Positions 1 through 7,983 of a DNA stretch of 64,000 nt are shown here, one piece after another. Source of the stretch: Bacillus sp. UNC438CL73TsuS30 (lineage in GTDB: Bacteria > Bacillota > Bacilli > Bacillales > Cytobacillaceae); NCBI RefSeq assembly GCF_000482325.1, contig NZ_AXVA01000026.1, positions 1-64,000 on the forward strand, given 5' to 3'. The notes below the pieces were generated by a model that ran no database searches, was not told the DNA's origin, and was given only the letters and a program-made list of their open reading frames with translations. Position numbers and translations under genes: made by a program. Numbering within the stretch: position 1 is the first letter of the stretch; every line of letters starts with the position of its first letter.

Positions 1-15
1 AAGGCAAAATTAAAA

Positions 16-187
16 GGCATGAGTCCGGTTCAATACCGAACTCATGCCCAAGTAGCTGCCTAAACTTCGTGTCTAACTTTTTGGGTTCAGATCAAAAAGG
101 GTGGTTCACTCAAATAATCTACTTTGACAACCACCACCCTGACGGTAGCAGCTGCAGGGAGAAGTGTAGGCAGCACTTCTCTTTTTT
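16..187 (+). promoter_or_regulatory. possible structured RNA leader or 3' end of an upstream transcript
   Basis: A hairpin at 16-48 (GGCATGAGT/ACTCATGCC, extended by CGGT/ACCG around a TCAAT loop) is followed by a second possible helix (98-106 with 129-140) and by an intrinsic terminator at 159-187. The segment GCTGCCTA at 55-62 is exactly complementary to TAGGCAGC at 167-174, which covers the terminator loop and the first base of its 3' arm, so an alternative fold competing with the terminator is possible. I do not recognise a known riboswitch class. It may simply be the end of a gene outside the window. Confidence 0.3.
159..187 (+). terminator. intrinsic terminator
   Basis: GAGAAGTG/CACTTCTC stem with a 7-nt loop followed by six T residues. 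It would end a plus-strand transcript that begins before the window. Confidence 0.6.
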
Positions 188-240
188 ATTATATATCCAT
201 TATATCCAAAAAAATTCTGTAATAAAAGAAAAAAAGAGAT

Positions 241-328
241 CTCGGTTTAACGTTAGTGGTGCAAGTCCTTTACTTGCTACAATTGCTCCTTCAAACGGTC
301 CGGCAAGCTTAGGATGGTCTGGATCACC
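241..328 (-). pseudogene. possible short coding remnant, family not recognised
   Basis: Read on the minus strand, about 29 codons give a protein-like segment (GDPDHPKLAGPFEGAIV followed by ASKGLAPLTLNRDL). It starts directly after an in-frame TAG and has no start codon or ribosome binding site. It looks like a piece of a decayed gene rather than random translation, but it is too short to assign. Low confidence. Confidence 0.2.
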
Positions 329-394
329 CTATCAAGCTTTGCCTCAATCCGATAAAGCCAATAGAGTGTCGCAACAATCGGAAACCCAATCTTC

Positions 395-572
395 ACTAAG
401 AGGCGGTGATTGGGCCCGTGATGTGCGAACTCTGGCTTTATTCGTGAGTAAGCGAAGACCTTCTTTTATGATATCGACACTTTTTGGTAGGATATCGAAC
501 CAAGAGAGCGGCTCTCTCGGTTCTTTTGATCCAAAAAACGAAGAAAATAGACCAAGAGAACTGTCCCTATGG
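395..572. repeat. dispersed repeat copy (GAGGCGGTGATTGGG / ATATCGACAC family) with a GGGACAGTTCT end
   Basis: The stretch from GAGGCGGTGATTGGG through GTGAGTAAGCGAAGACC and GATATCGACACTTTTTGGTAGGATATC closely matches 7625-7780, showing the same dispersed element. The end (AATAGACCAAGAGAACTGTC, about 548-567) also recurs at about 56703-56731, part of the GGGACGGTTCT hairpin family. No credible coding capacity. It lies just downstream of the minus-strand permease gene. Confidence 0.6.
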
Positions 573-584
573 ATTTCTATGGAT

Positions 585-1253
585 TTAAGTGCTTTGAACC
601 CCTTTACCAATTCGTTTTTCTAAACGACGGACAAATAGGGACATAGGATAACTCATACAGAAATAAACAACGGCGGTGAGTAAGTAAATCGGCATCGCTA
701 CAAAGGTTTGTGAAATTAGGTTCGTAGAGGCGAGCATAATTTCAGGTGCCGCAATGGTAGAGACAATAGCTGTATCCTTAAAAAGGCTAATTACATAGTT
801 CCCTATATTGGGGATTGCGATGACAGCAGCTTGGGGGAGGACGATATACCTCATGTTTTGGGCAGGTGTCATCCCAACGGCCATGGCTGCTTCCGTTTGT
901 CCCTTATGAACTGAATCAATTGTAGAGCGGAACACTTCAGATAAATAGGCACCCCCATTCATACTCAAGCCGATTACAGCAGAGATAACGGGGGAAAGTC
1001 TTACTCCTAGATCAGGAAGACCAAAATAAATAATAAACAATATGACCATTGCAGGGATTCCTCTAATTATCTCAACATAAACTTTTGCGAACATAGACAA
1101 AGGTTTTAGTTTTGAACGATGCAGGAAAACGAGGAGCAAACCGACCATGATGGCACCAATGGAAGAAAAAACGGTGACTTCAATGGTTACAATTGCCCCT
1201 TTCAATATCCTCGATAAAATTTCGGGAAACATAGACCAAAAAATTTCAAACAT
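585..1253 (-). CDS. amino-acid ABC transporter permease
   Basis: Polar/cyclic amino-acid type (His/Gln/Cys family) inner-membrane permease that forms the channel of an ABC importer. The protein is hydrophobic with about five membrane segments and carries the EAA loop that docks the ATPase (EAAMAVGMTPAQNMRYIVLP). Family proteins are typically 215-240 residues, so it is full length. A GTG at 1262 is in frame, but AAGGGG sits directly on it; the ATG at 1253 has that site at ideal spacing (8 nt) and is preferred, giving 222 residues. The ATPase gene ends only 12 bp upstream and the binding protein lies beyond it, so the three form one operon. Substrate not readable from sequence; the neighbouring catabolic genes suggest a D-amino or imino acid. 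Confidence 0.92.
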   Translation of the reverse strand: MFEIFWSMFPEILSRILKGAIVTIEVTVFSSIGAIMVGLLLVFLHRSKLKPLSMFAKVYVEIIRGIPAMVILFIIYFGLPDLGVRLSPVISAVIGLSMNGGAYLSEVFRSTIDSVHKGQTEAAMAVGMTPAQNMRYIVLPQAAVIAIPNIGNYVISLFKDTAIVSTIAAPEIMLASTNLISQTFVAMPIYLLTAVVYFCMSYPMSLFVRRLEKRIGKGVQST

Positions 1254-1265
1254 GTCGGTCACCCC

Positions 1266-2039
1266 TTAATTCCATAAAATATCTTTTAAAAATTCTTGGG
1301 CTCTATTGGTAGAGGGGTGCTGAAAGAAATTCTCTGGGGTATTATCCTCAACTATATTCCCATCATCCATAAATAAGATTCGGTTACTCACTCGTTGGGC
1401 AAATTTCATTTCATGTGTCACAATCACGATGGTCATTCCATCATTTGCGACCTGTTCAATTACCTGAAGCACTTCTCTTACAAGCTCCGGGTCCAAAGCA
1501 GAGGTAGGCTCATCAAATAACATTAATTTTGGCTGCATCGCCAAGGCTCTGGCGATTGCAACCCGCTGCTTTTGACCTCCGGAAAGTTGATCAGGATAGG
1601 AATCTACAAAACTTTCTAATCCTACTTTCTTCAGCAGTTCCAATGCTAAGGATTCTGCTTCTTCACGGGACATTTTTAATACCCGTTCTGGAGGCAAGGC
1701 AACATTCCTTAGAATTTTTAAGTGGGGCCACAGATTAAAATGTTGGAATACCATGCCAATTTCTTTTCGTAAAAGAATGGATGATTTTTGATCCATTTGG
1801 TTTATTAAATGACCATCAAAGTACATATCTCCCTCTGATTTAGGAACAAGTAGATTAATACAGCGTAATAATGTACTTTTTCCCGAACCGCTCGGACCTA
1901 ATATTGTCACTTTTTCCCCTTTCTTTACATCTAAATCTATTCCACGAAGGACTTCCTTATTTCCAAGTATTGCTTTAAGACTTTTCACTCTTAATAATGG
2001 ACTCTCATTGGAAATTTGCTCTGTATTGTCTGCTATCAT
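1266..2039 (-). CDS. amino-acid ABC transporter ATPase
   Basis: ATPase that powers the importer encoded next to it. Walker A is GPSGSGKST (about residues 49-57), followed by the Q-loop region (GMVFQHFNLWPH), the signature LSGGQKQR, Walker B ([14 protein letters not shown]) and the H-loop (VTHEM). The order and the 257-residue length are typical of GlnQ/HisP-type proteins of polar amino-acid transporters. The ATG is preceded by GGAGGT at 6 nt. It lies between the binding protein (2067-2999) and the permease with short gaps, consistent with co-transcription. Confidence 0.95.
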   Translation of the reverse strand: MIADNTEQISNESPLLRVKSLKAILGNKEVLRGIDLDVKKGEKVTILGPSGSGKSTLLRCINLLVPKSEGDMYFDGHLINQMDQKSSILLRKEIGMVFQHFNLWPHLKILRNVALPPERVLKMSREEAESLALELLKKVGLESFVDSYPDQLSGGQKQRVAIARALAMQPKLMLFDEPTSALDPELVREVLQVIEQVANDGMTIVIVTHEMKFAQRVSNRILFMDDGNIVEDNTPENFFQHPSTNRAQEFLKDILWN

Positions 2040-2066
2040 TTTCTACCTCCATTATCCAATCAAGCT

Positions 2067-2999
2067 TTATTTTCCCGCTAAGGTTGGCGGTGTCCACTCA
2101 TTTGAACGGTCAGCACCAGCACGAGGATTTCCATCAGGAATAAACCAACCGTCTTGATCAAGGCCATATTTTGATAACATTTCCTTGTTTAAGCCTGTTT
2201 TCCACATTTCCTGTACTTCTTTATTAATGGCGTCGTATAATTCCTTTTCTTTTGGATTCACACACCAAGCGGTTTGAAACTGTTTTCCTAATACAGAATA
2301 ATTTTTATCGCTGTCCGTAAAGGTAACGACTTTTAAGTTGTAGCTTGGATTTTGTTTAATAACGTAAGCACCTGTAGGAGGATCAACAAATCCAATATCT
2401 ACTCGACCGATTTTTAAATCCTGAATAAGAGCATTGTTATCTTTATAGGTAGTAACACTGGCGATTTTCCCCTCTGATTCAAGCTTTTGAAGGTCTGGCA
2501 CAAACGCAAATCCCGTTACCGTACCCACTTTATGTCCCTTAAGCTCTGCGATGTTTTTTACATCTTTTTTACTTTGCTGCTGAACAATCATCGAGGATGC
2601 ATAATAGACAGGGTCGGTCATTAACATGACTTTTGAGCGTTCGGGAGTCCAAAAGATATTGCCGATTGCAATATCGGCTCTGCCGGTTCGAACTGCTTCG
2701 ATTGGTGCAGGCCACTGCATTAATTGTGGTCTTACTTTCAAGTTTAATTTTTCAGCAACTTTATGAATCAGGTCTCCGTCTGTTCCGATTATTTTGCCAT
2801 TCTCCACCGCTGTCATCGGCATATCTCCAATAATAGCTACGTTTAAGTATCCTGATTCCACCGTTTTTATTTGGGATCCGGAATTGGATGGATCCTTTTT
2901 ATTTCCACTCGTTGTTTTTTCATTTGATCCACATCCCACTAAACCAACTAAAGCGAAGACTAGAATGAATAGAGTAACAAATGATTTTTTTGCTGACAT
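2067..2999 (-). CDS. amino-acid ABC transporter substrate-binding lipoprotein
   Basis: Extracellular receptor of the importer. It has a lipoprotein signal peptide (lysines at residues 4-5, hydrophobic core, lipobox LVGC with Cys23), then a linker and a family-3 solute-binding domain (bacterial SBP_bac_3) with typical elements such as GDLIHKVAEKLNLKVR and RADIAIGNIFWTPERS. At 310 residues it is somewhat longer than the 260-280 usual for the family. A strong AAGGGGGA site precedes the ATG. First gene of the three-gene transporter set; the FAD oxidase gene lies immediately upstream on the same strand. Confidence 0.93.
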   Translation of the reverse strand: MSAKKSFVTLFILVFALVGLVGCGSNEKTTSGNKKDPSNSGSQIKTVESGYLNVAIIGDMPMTAVENGKIIGTDGDLIHKVAEKLNLKVRPQLMQWPAPIEAVRTGRADIAIGNIFWTPERSKVMLMTDPVYYASSMIVQQQSKKDVKNIAELKGHKVGTVTGFAFVPDLQKLESEGKIASVTTYKDNNALIQDLKIGRVDIGFVDPPTGAYVIKQNPSYNLKVVTFTDSDKNYSVLGKQFQTAWCVNPKEKELYDAINKEVQEMWKTGLNKEMLSKYGLDQDGWFIPDGNPRAGADRSNEWTPPTLAGK

Positions 3000-3022
3000 C
3001 GGATTATCCCCCTTCGATCAAG

Positions 3023-4288
3023 TTAGTTTGTTAAAACAGGTTTACTCAAAAAGCGATTGAGTGAAAATGAGTTAATATCAATATCCGTTCGCCCTTCATT
3101 TATTAGTTGCGACATGATCCACCCAGTAGCAAGGGACATCGAAACACCGTTCATCGCATGACCTGCTGCTATAAATGAATTACTGATTTCGGGGATTGGT
3201 CCTAATATCGGCAAACCATCCGGTGTCATCGGCCTCATGCCAGTCCAAACCACTTCCTTCTCCCCTTTAATAGGGGTTTTCAGATATTTTGATACTGAAT
3301 TTCTTAAGCCCTGAACCCGTCTCTCATCAATATTTACATTCAAACCTGAAAGTTCCATTGTGCCGGCAATCCGGATATTATTGTTATAAGGGGTGACACC
3401 TGTCTTAGAATCTCCTAGATAGAGAGGATGGTTAAGTGTGATATTCGGTGAAGTAATCGTAATGCTGTACCCCTTGCCCGCTGTCATTGGAAAGTGATAA
3501 CCAATCTTTTTAATCAGCTGATTGGCCCAAACACCTGAAGTGAAGAGAAACTGGTCCGCTTCTATCTTTTCGTTGCCGCATGCCACTGCTTCAATTCTTC
3601 CATTCTGATGAATAATGTCTGTTACTTCTGTGTTTGTTCTAAATTCAACGCCATTTTCTTTCAGCCACTGATAAAATCCGCCACTTAAACTTTCGGGGCG
3701 AACATGGCGTTCACTTGGTAAAAACAACCCTGCTTCTACATTGTCGGAGAATTGGGGCTCCATTAGTTGTAAATCTTTTTTTGACTTCACGATGGGTAAT
3801 GGAAGTCCTACTTTATTTACGATTCTTAGCTCCTCAAATCGTTCCTCCATCCCTTTTTTATCAAGAAAGGCAAATAGTAATCCCTTGTGATGGATTTCAA
3901 ATTGAATTAGTTTCTCAGACTCTAACTCATCAAATAGTTTGAGCGTATTTTTGCTAATCTCTAATGCTGCATCAAACCCTTTATTAAATGTCTCTTCATT
4001 ACAATTCTTCCAAAATTGAAACAACCAATTAGAGATAAAAGGAATAGCAGTAGGCTTTATATATAAGGGACTGTCTCTTTTGGTCATCCATTTAAGAGAT
4101 TTGCTAACCAAACCTGGCGCGGGAACAGGTTCTGAGAGAGTGGGGCAAATCCATCCCGCATTTCCAGCAGAACAGGCCGAACCAGGATTTCCTTTATCAA
4201 TGATGACGACGTCGTTATGACGTTTTTTCAAATAGTAACCACAGGCAAGTCCAATAATCCCGCCGCCAATTACCGCTATTTTTGTCAT
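3023..4288 (-). CDS. FAD-dependent amino-acid oxidoreductase (DadA / glycine oxidase-like)
   Basis: Oxidises an amino acid to an imino acid with FAD. The N-terminal dinucleotide fold is clear (IAVIGGGIIGLACGYYL, GxGxxG at residues 8-13; acidic end of beta-2 in VVIIDK). The C-terminal FAD segment is also typical (GMRPMTPDGLPILGP, then AGHAMNGVSMSLATG). At 421 residues it matches DadA-type D-amino-acid dehydrogenases, which are about 410-430. It sits between an amino-acid importer and RidA, which hydrolyses the imines such enzymes release. Which amino acid is used cannot be read; with the OCD-family protein downstream, D-proline, D-pipecolate or another D-amino acid is plausible. Confidence 0.85.
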   Translation of the reverse strand: MTKIAVIGGGIIGLACGYYLKKRHNDVVIIDKGNPGSACSAGNAGWICPTLSEPVPAPGLVSKSLKWMTKRDSPLYIKPTAIPFISNWLFQFWKNCNEETFNKGFDAALEISKNTLKLFDELESEKLIQFEIHHKGLLFAFLDKKGMEERFEELRIVNKVGLPLPIVKSKKDLQLMEPQFSDNVEAGLFLPSERHVRPESLSGGFYQWLKENGVEFRTNTEVTDIIHQNGRIEAVACGNEKIEADQFLFTSGVWANQLIKKIGYHFPMTAGKGYSITITSPNITLNHPLYLGDSKTGVTPYNNNIRIAGTMELSGLNVNIDERRVQGLRNSVSKYLKTPIKGEKEVVWTGMRPMTPDGLPILGPIPEISNSFIAAGHAMNGVSMSLATGWIMSQLINEGRTDIDINSFSLNRFLSKPVLTN

Positions 4289-4309
4289 GGTAAACCCTCT
4301 TTTCCTTTG

Positions 4310-4684
4310 TTAGTCCTGCTCGATGATAGCAGTTGCAACCAGTTCAATCTTTAAATCTGGTACGGTTAGTGAACTGATGCCTAATGTCGCGCGATTTGGG
4401 TAGGGATCTTGAAAGAATTCTTTCCAGACTTCATTCATTTTTGGTGTTTCATGAATATCGGTTAAGTAGACCGTGACTTGGACAATATCTCTTAAACTTC
4501 CACCCGCATCTTCTACCAATGCCTGAAGATTTTTGAAAGTCAATTCAGCTTGTTTTGTAAAATCACCTGTTTCAAAGCTACCGTCTCTATAAACTGGAAT
4601 AACCGAGGTATAAAACATCTGATTTTTCTTAACCGCAACAGATAAGGGTCCGAGGTTTGGTAAATTTCCTTTGATTACTTCCAT
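4310..4684 (-). CDS. RidA/YjgF-family enamine/imine deaminase
   Basis: Small trimeric cytosolic enzyme that hydrolyses reactive enamine/imine products of amino-acid enzymes to keto acids and ammonia. At 124 residues it has family length. The arginine that binds the substrate carboxylate in active RidA proteins is present (PNRATLGI), as is the C-terminal ELVATAI strand. It is the gene upstream of the DadA-like oxidase, a functional pairing since the oxidase produces imines. An AAGGGGA site precedes the ATG. A second RidA is encoded at 41929-42306 in a different context. Confidence 0.9.
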   Translation of the reverse strand: MEVIKGNLPNLGPLSVAVKKNQMFYTSVIPVYRDGSFETGDFTKQAELTFKNLQALVEDAGGSLRDIVQVTVYLTDIHETPKMNEVWKEFFQDPYPNRATLGISSLTVPDLKIELVATAIIEQD

Positions 4685-4748
4685 TTTTTCTATCCCCTTT
4701 TTTATTTGAAATTTATTATTCTCTTTTTGAAGTCTATAATTCTATTAC

Positions 4749-4775
4749 TATTCAATATTTATCTGAATATTCAAT
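4749..4775. promoter_or_regulatory. direct repeat TATTCAAT, candidate operator
   Basis: Two copies of TATTCAAT (4749-4756 and 4768-4775) with starts 19 bp apart lie in the AT-rich region upstream of the minus-strand RidA gene. The two-turn spacing is what a dimeric regulator such as the CdaR-type protein at 5952 might use. Inference only. Confidence 0.25.
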
Positions 4776-4818
4776 TTTGTTATGGTATATTTAAACTGTA
4801 GAAATATTTATAGAGCCG

Positions 4819-5814
4819 TTACAATGGGAGTTTTTGACCAATATGATGGGCTAAAGCTCTCTCAAACACTCTTTTCCCTAAGACGATATCTTCAACTGCC
4901 ATACCAATATTATTATTAATGATCAATTCATCCTGATTTTGCCGACCTACTTTGAGACCTGCTACCACTTCACCCAGTTCTCCATTAATGGCAGGTAAAC
5001 CGTCAGGATAATAACCATACTGGTAAAAAAGATTGTTTTGCTCCAGGCTATCGACAAAATATTTGTCGCCTCTATTTATGGTTTGATGTTCATATAATGT
5101 GTGCAAATCACAAAGGAATAGGGTATGTCCCTTCATAATCCATTCATCTCTAATTTGTGGTTGGGGTGTTGCCGTGATCACGGTTGCGGATGTAATGATT
5201 GAAGAACTTTTTACTAGTTCTTCTAATGAGGATGCTTTTTTGATTGTTGCATTTATCTTTGGCTGAATCTCCGTAATTAATTGGTTCATTGCCTCATGGT
5301 TCCTATCAAAGATATACACTTCTTTTAAGTTAGGTAATACAAGCTGTATGAGTTCAATATGTTTTTTTCCTAATTCACCGCAGCCGATCATACCAAAAGT
5401 TTCTGAGTTTTTATTTCCTAAGCATTTCACACCAACCGCTGTTACCGCTGCCGTTCTTACTGTTGTAATCCATGTACCATCCATAATGGCAACAGGTAAA
5501 CCTGATTGATGATCATTTAGTATTACGAGGGCGGAGATTTGTGGGAGACCATACTTTTTCCGGTTATCAGGAAATCCGCTTGCCCATTTCATTCCACAAG
5601 CAGTTTGCTCCGGGATGTAGGCCGGCATTGCATGCATAAATGAATCTTCCAAAGGATGGATTCCGATTTTTGCAGGCATGTCTAATTCCTTTTTACCATG
5701 GATTCTTAAGGCTTCTTCTACATATTGAATCACCTCTAAATTGGTAATTTCAGTCTGAATACAATCTTTTTTGGTCAAATATAGAATTTCACTTCCAAGG
5801 TTCAGTGAATTCAA
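4819..5814 (-). CDS. ornithine cyclodeaminase / delta1-pyrroline-2-carboxylate reductase family protein
   Basis: NAD(P)-dependent mu-crystallin family. Members deaminate ornithine to proline or reduce cyclic imino acids to L-proline or L-pipecolate. The sequence shows the family segment KWASGFPDNRKKYGLP with SALVILND, and a Rossmann motif (FGMIGCGELGKKH). An in-frame ATG lies at 5841, but a GGAGGT sits downstream of it and exactly 6 nt before a TTG at 5814; the TTG is therefore the likely start, giving 331 residues, normal for the family. With the DadA-like oxidase and RidA, the plausible chemistry is oxidation of a D-amino acid to a cyclic imine and re-reduction to the L-form. Divergent from the regulator at 5952. 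Confidence 0.85.
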   Translation of the reverse strand: MNSLNLGSEILYLTKKDCIQTEITNLEVIQYVEEALRIHGKKELDMPAKIGIHPLEDSFMHAMPAYIPEQTACGMKWASGFPDNRKKYGLPQISALVILNDHQSGLPVAIMDGTWITTVRTAAVTAVGVKCLGNKNSETFGMIGCGELGKKHIELIQLVLPNLKEVYIFDRNHEAMNQLITEIQPKINATIKKASSLEELVKSSSIITSATVITATPQPQIRDEWIMKGHTLFLCDLHTLYEHQTINRGDKYFVDSLEQNNLFYQYGYYPDGLPAINGELGEVVAGLKVGRQNQDELIINNNIGMAVEDIVLGKRVFERALAHHIGQKLPL

Positions 5815-5951
5815 TTTGTCACCTCCAATGAATGAAAACAACTATTTATTAGATTATATGTCCATCGTGCTATTAGTTTGTACTGTATAAAAAAGCAGAA
5901 AAACTTATAGATTTTTTTGTATAAAATGAACAATAAATTCGGGGGTGCCTT

Positions 5952-7115
5952 ATGATTGATCGTGATATTGCTCAAAATATTGCCGAGCTGACAACCAATA
6001 TTTGCGGGTACACAGTATCCATTATCAATTCATCAGGATTAATTATCGGTTCCGGAGATAAATCAAGGGTGAATACGATTCATGAAGGCTTAGATGCTGT
6101 TTTTAATAATAGGGAATATATAGAACATGATGAAGAGGAGGTCAAAAATTATACGGGTGCATATGAAGGGGTGGCATGCCCAATCGTGTTTAATAACCAG
6201 GTGATTGGGGCTGTAGGTATTCGTGGGAATCCAAAGGAAACAAAAAAGTATTTGGGGCTGGTAAGAAATCAAGTAGAAATGATGTACCAACAACTGATGT
6301 ATTTTGAAATCTATAAAATGAAATCGGAAGCATTAGATGTATTTATTCAAGTATTGCTTTCCCATGATATTGAACAAAATGTAAGTTATCTTAAATCATT
6401 GGCCCAAATCAATGGTTATAATCTAGAGATCCCGCGCGTTGCCCTTGCAATTGAAATTGTAGAAAAAGATGGTAAGGAATTTAGTATAAAAAAAGAACCT
6501 TATCTTAAAGAACTAAATAAAATTTTAAAAACAGTGGATGATTTCTTCGATAACCCACAAAATATTTTATCTAAAATGGGCAGCCATCAGCTCTTAGTTT
6601 TTAAGACCTTAGCTCTACCATCCAACCATAATGAAATTAACCATGTTCATAAATTAAAAGACCATCTTCTAAACAAACACGGAGTTCGGTGCATGATTGG
6701 GATTGGTAATCGTTACGAGGATGTTGTGAATCTTAAACGATCTTATCAAGAGGCAGAAAACGCTATTTCCATTGCAAAAAGGATGGGGGAAACGGGCGGA
6801 GTATTTCATATAGAAGAAATGGTTGTTGGAAGAATTATTAGCGAAGTAAGCCAAAGTACACGAACAAATTTATTGAATAATTCTGCTGTGGTGACATTCC
6901 TATTACCTGAAAATGAAATACTGCTAGATACGTTTTATTCCTTTTGTAATAACGATTTAAATTTAAGCAAAACAGCAAGAGAATTGAATATTCACCGAAA
7001 TACCTTGATTTATCGTATTAGTAGAATTCAAGCGCTGACAGGTCTTGATATAACCCAATTTCACAATGCTACTAAATTATACTTACTGTTACAGCTGAAA
7101 CGATTTGACTATTAG
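5952..7115 (+). CDS. CdaR/PucR-type transcriptional regulator
   Basis: A 387-residue DNA-binding regulator. The N-terminal part (IAQNIAELTTNICGYTVSIIN through VIGAVGIRGNP) resembles the putative sugar-diacid recognition domain of CdaR. The middle is the degenerate GGDEF-like region of the PucR/CdaR group (IGIGNRYEDVVNLKRSYQEA), and the C-terminus is an HTH_30-type helix-turn-helix (LSKTARELNIHRNTLIYRI). It is transcribed divergently from the OCD/RidA/DadA/ABC genes across a gap of about 140 bp, so it is most likely their local regulator. CGGGGGTG precedes the ATG. Ligand unknown. Confidence 0.88.
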   Translation: MIDRDIAQNIAELTTNICGYTVSIINSSGLIIGSGDKSRVNTIHEGLDAVFNNREYIEHDEEEVKNYTGAYEGVACPIVFNNQVIGAVGIRGNPKETKKYLGLVRNQVEMMYQQLMYFEIYKMKSEALDVFIQVLLSHDIEQNVSYLKSLAQINGYNLEIPRVALAIEIVEKDGKEFSIKKEPYLKELNKILKTVDDFFDNPQNILSKMGSHQLLVFKTLALPSNHNEINHVHKLKDHLLNKHGVRCMIGIGNRYEDVVNLKRSYQEAENAISIAKRMGETGGVFHIEEMVVGRIISEVSQSTRTNLLNNSAVVTFLLPENEILLDTFYSFCNNDLNLSKTARELNIHRNTLIYRISRIQALTGLDITQFHNATKLYLLLQLKRFDY

Positions 7116-7193
7116 ACTTAGATGGCTTGTGCTGATTGATAAAACAGATCTGCTGCAGCCTCCTTTTTGACATTGCTTGTCCGAATAGGCCGG

Positions 7194-7610
7194 ATACCTG
7201 ATTTTCAGTAGCTAAAAAGCAAAGTGGAGGGTGAATGGCCAGAAGTGGAGGGTAAAAGGGGAGAACGGAATGTAAACGCCCCAAAGTGGTGGGTAAAGAA
7301 TCAAAACCGGTGGGTTAACGAAATTAGGTTGAAAAGGCGACCCAATCTTGGGTTGGATATTTACTGAAAATGGTAATTTTTCTCTTGAAAAGGCAATATT
7401 TAAAGAAGAATACCTGATTTTCAGTAGCTAAAAAGCGAAGTGGAGGGTAAGAAGGGAGAACCGGAATGTAAACGTCCCGAAGTGGTGGGTAAAGAGCCAA
7501 AACCGGTGGGTAAACGAAATTAGATTGAAAAGGAGGCCCAACCTAGTGTTGGTAATTTCTCTTTTAAAAAGGAATCTTTAAAGAAGGTTACCTGATTTTT
7601 AATAGCTAGG
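7194..7610. repeat. non-coding repeat array, two copies of a ~180-217-bp unit with 20-21-bp GTGG-GTAAA subrepeats
   Basis: The block from ATACCTGATTTTCAGTAGC recurs at 7194 and 7410 (216 bp apart), with a partial third start near 7588. Inside each copy GTGGAGGGTAAA-like motifs recur every 20-21 bp (AAGTGGAGGGTGAA, AAGTGGAGGGTAAA, CGGAATGTAAAC, AAGTGGTGGGTAAA, CCGGTGGGTTAA). A conserved segment TACTGAAAATGGTAAT with CTTGAAAAGG links the arrays. The same family occurs at 20989-21275 and 53150-53752. No ORF is conserved between copies. Confidence 0.8.
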
Positions 7611-7622
7611 AGATTTTGTCCA

Positions 7623-7845
7623 AATGAGGCGGTGATTGGGACCTTAAAATGAAATCTGGCTCTATTTGTGAGTAAGCGAAGACCCTCTTTTAGGATACCA
7701 ACACTTTTTCACCGGATATCAACACAAAATGGAGGTATATCGACACTTTTTGATAGGATATCAACACAAAATAGAATTATATCAACACTTTTCAGTAGGA
7801 TATCAACAATAATAGGATACTATCGACAATTTAATATATCCCCTT
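7623..7845. repeat. non-coding repeat array with ATATCAACAC motifs at ~21-bp spacing
   Basis: After a GAGGCGGTGATTGGG / GTGAGTAAGCGAAGACC block shared with 395-500, the motif ATAYCRACAC recurs about seven times at 20-23-bp steps between 7694 and 7840, alternating with short T-rich or AAAATGG spacers. A shorter relative lies at 21291-21365. No coding capacity; it sits just upstream of the sensor kinase gene. Confidence 0.75.
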
Positions 7846-7983
7846 GAAAACGGACAATCTTGACCGAATCCGGCGCAGAACCGCCCCAATCTGAACTCCA
7901 GAGCACTTGCTATCATCCCAAGTTTTCCCTATGATTATATTATTATTCTGAATTTTGAATCCTTATTCAAAGGAGGTAGTGTT

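Noticed and set aside
49..63. tmRNA-like tag end (GTA GCT GCC TAA)
   Set aside because: No tRNA-like acceptor arm, no CCA end and no matching pseudoknots; only a chance similarity.
91..140. T-box-like AAAGGGTGG segment
   Set aside because: The surrounding sequence lacks the conserved T-box core (TGGNACCGCG), stem I features and a downstream aminoacyl-tRNA synthetase or amino-acid gene.
69..623. 184-codon plus-strand frame at the left end
   Set aside because: It runs through a terminator hairpin and dispersed repeat sequence, has no ribosome binding site and no family-like composition.
7194..7840. CRISPR-like appearance of short repeats at regular spacing
   Set aside because: Motifs are degenerate, about 12 bp long with ~9-bp gaps; there are no 25-36-bp direct repeats with unique spacers and no cas genes.
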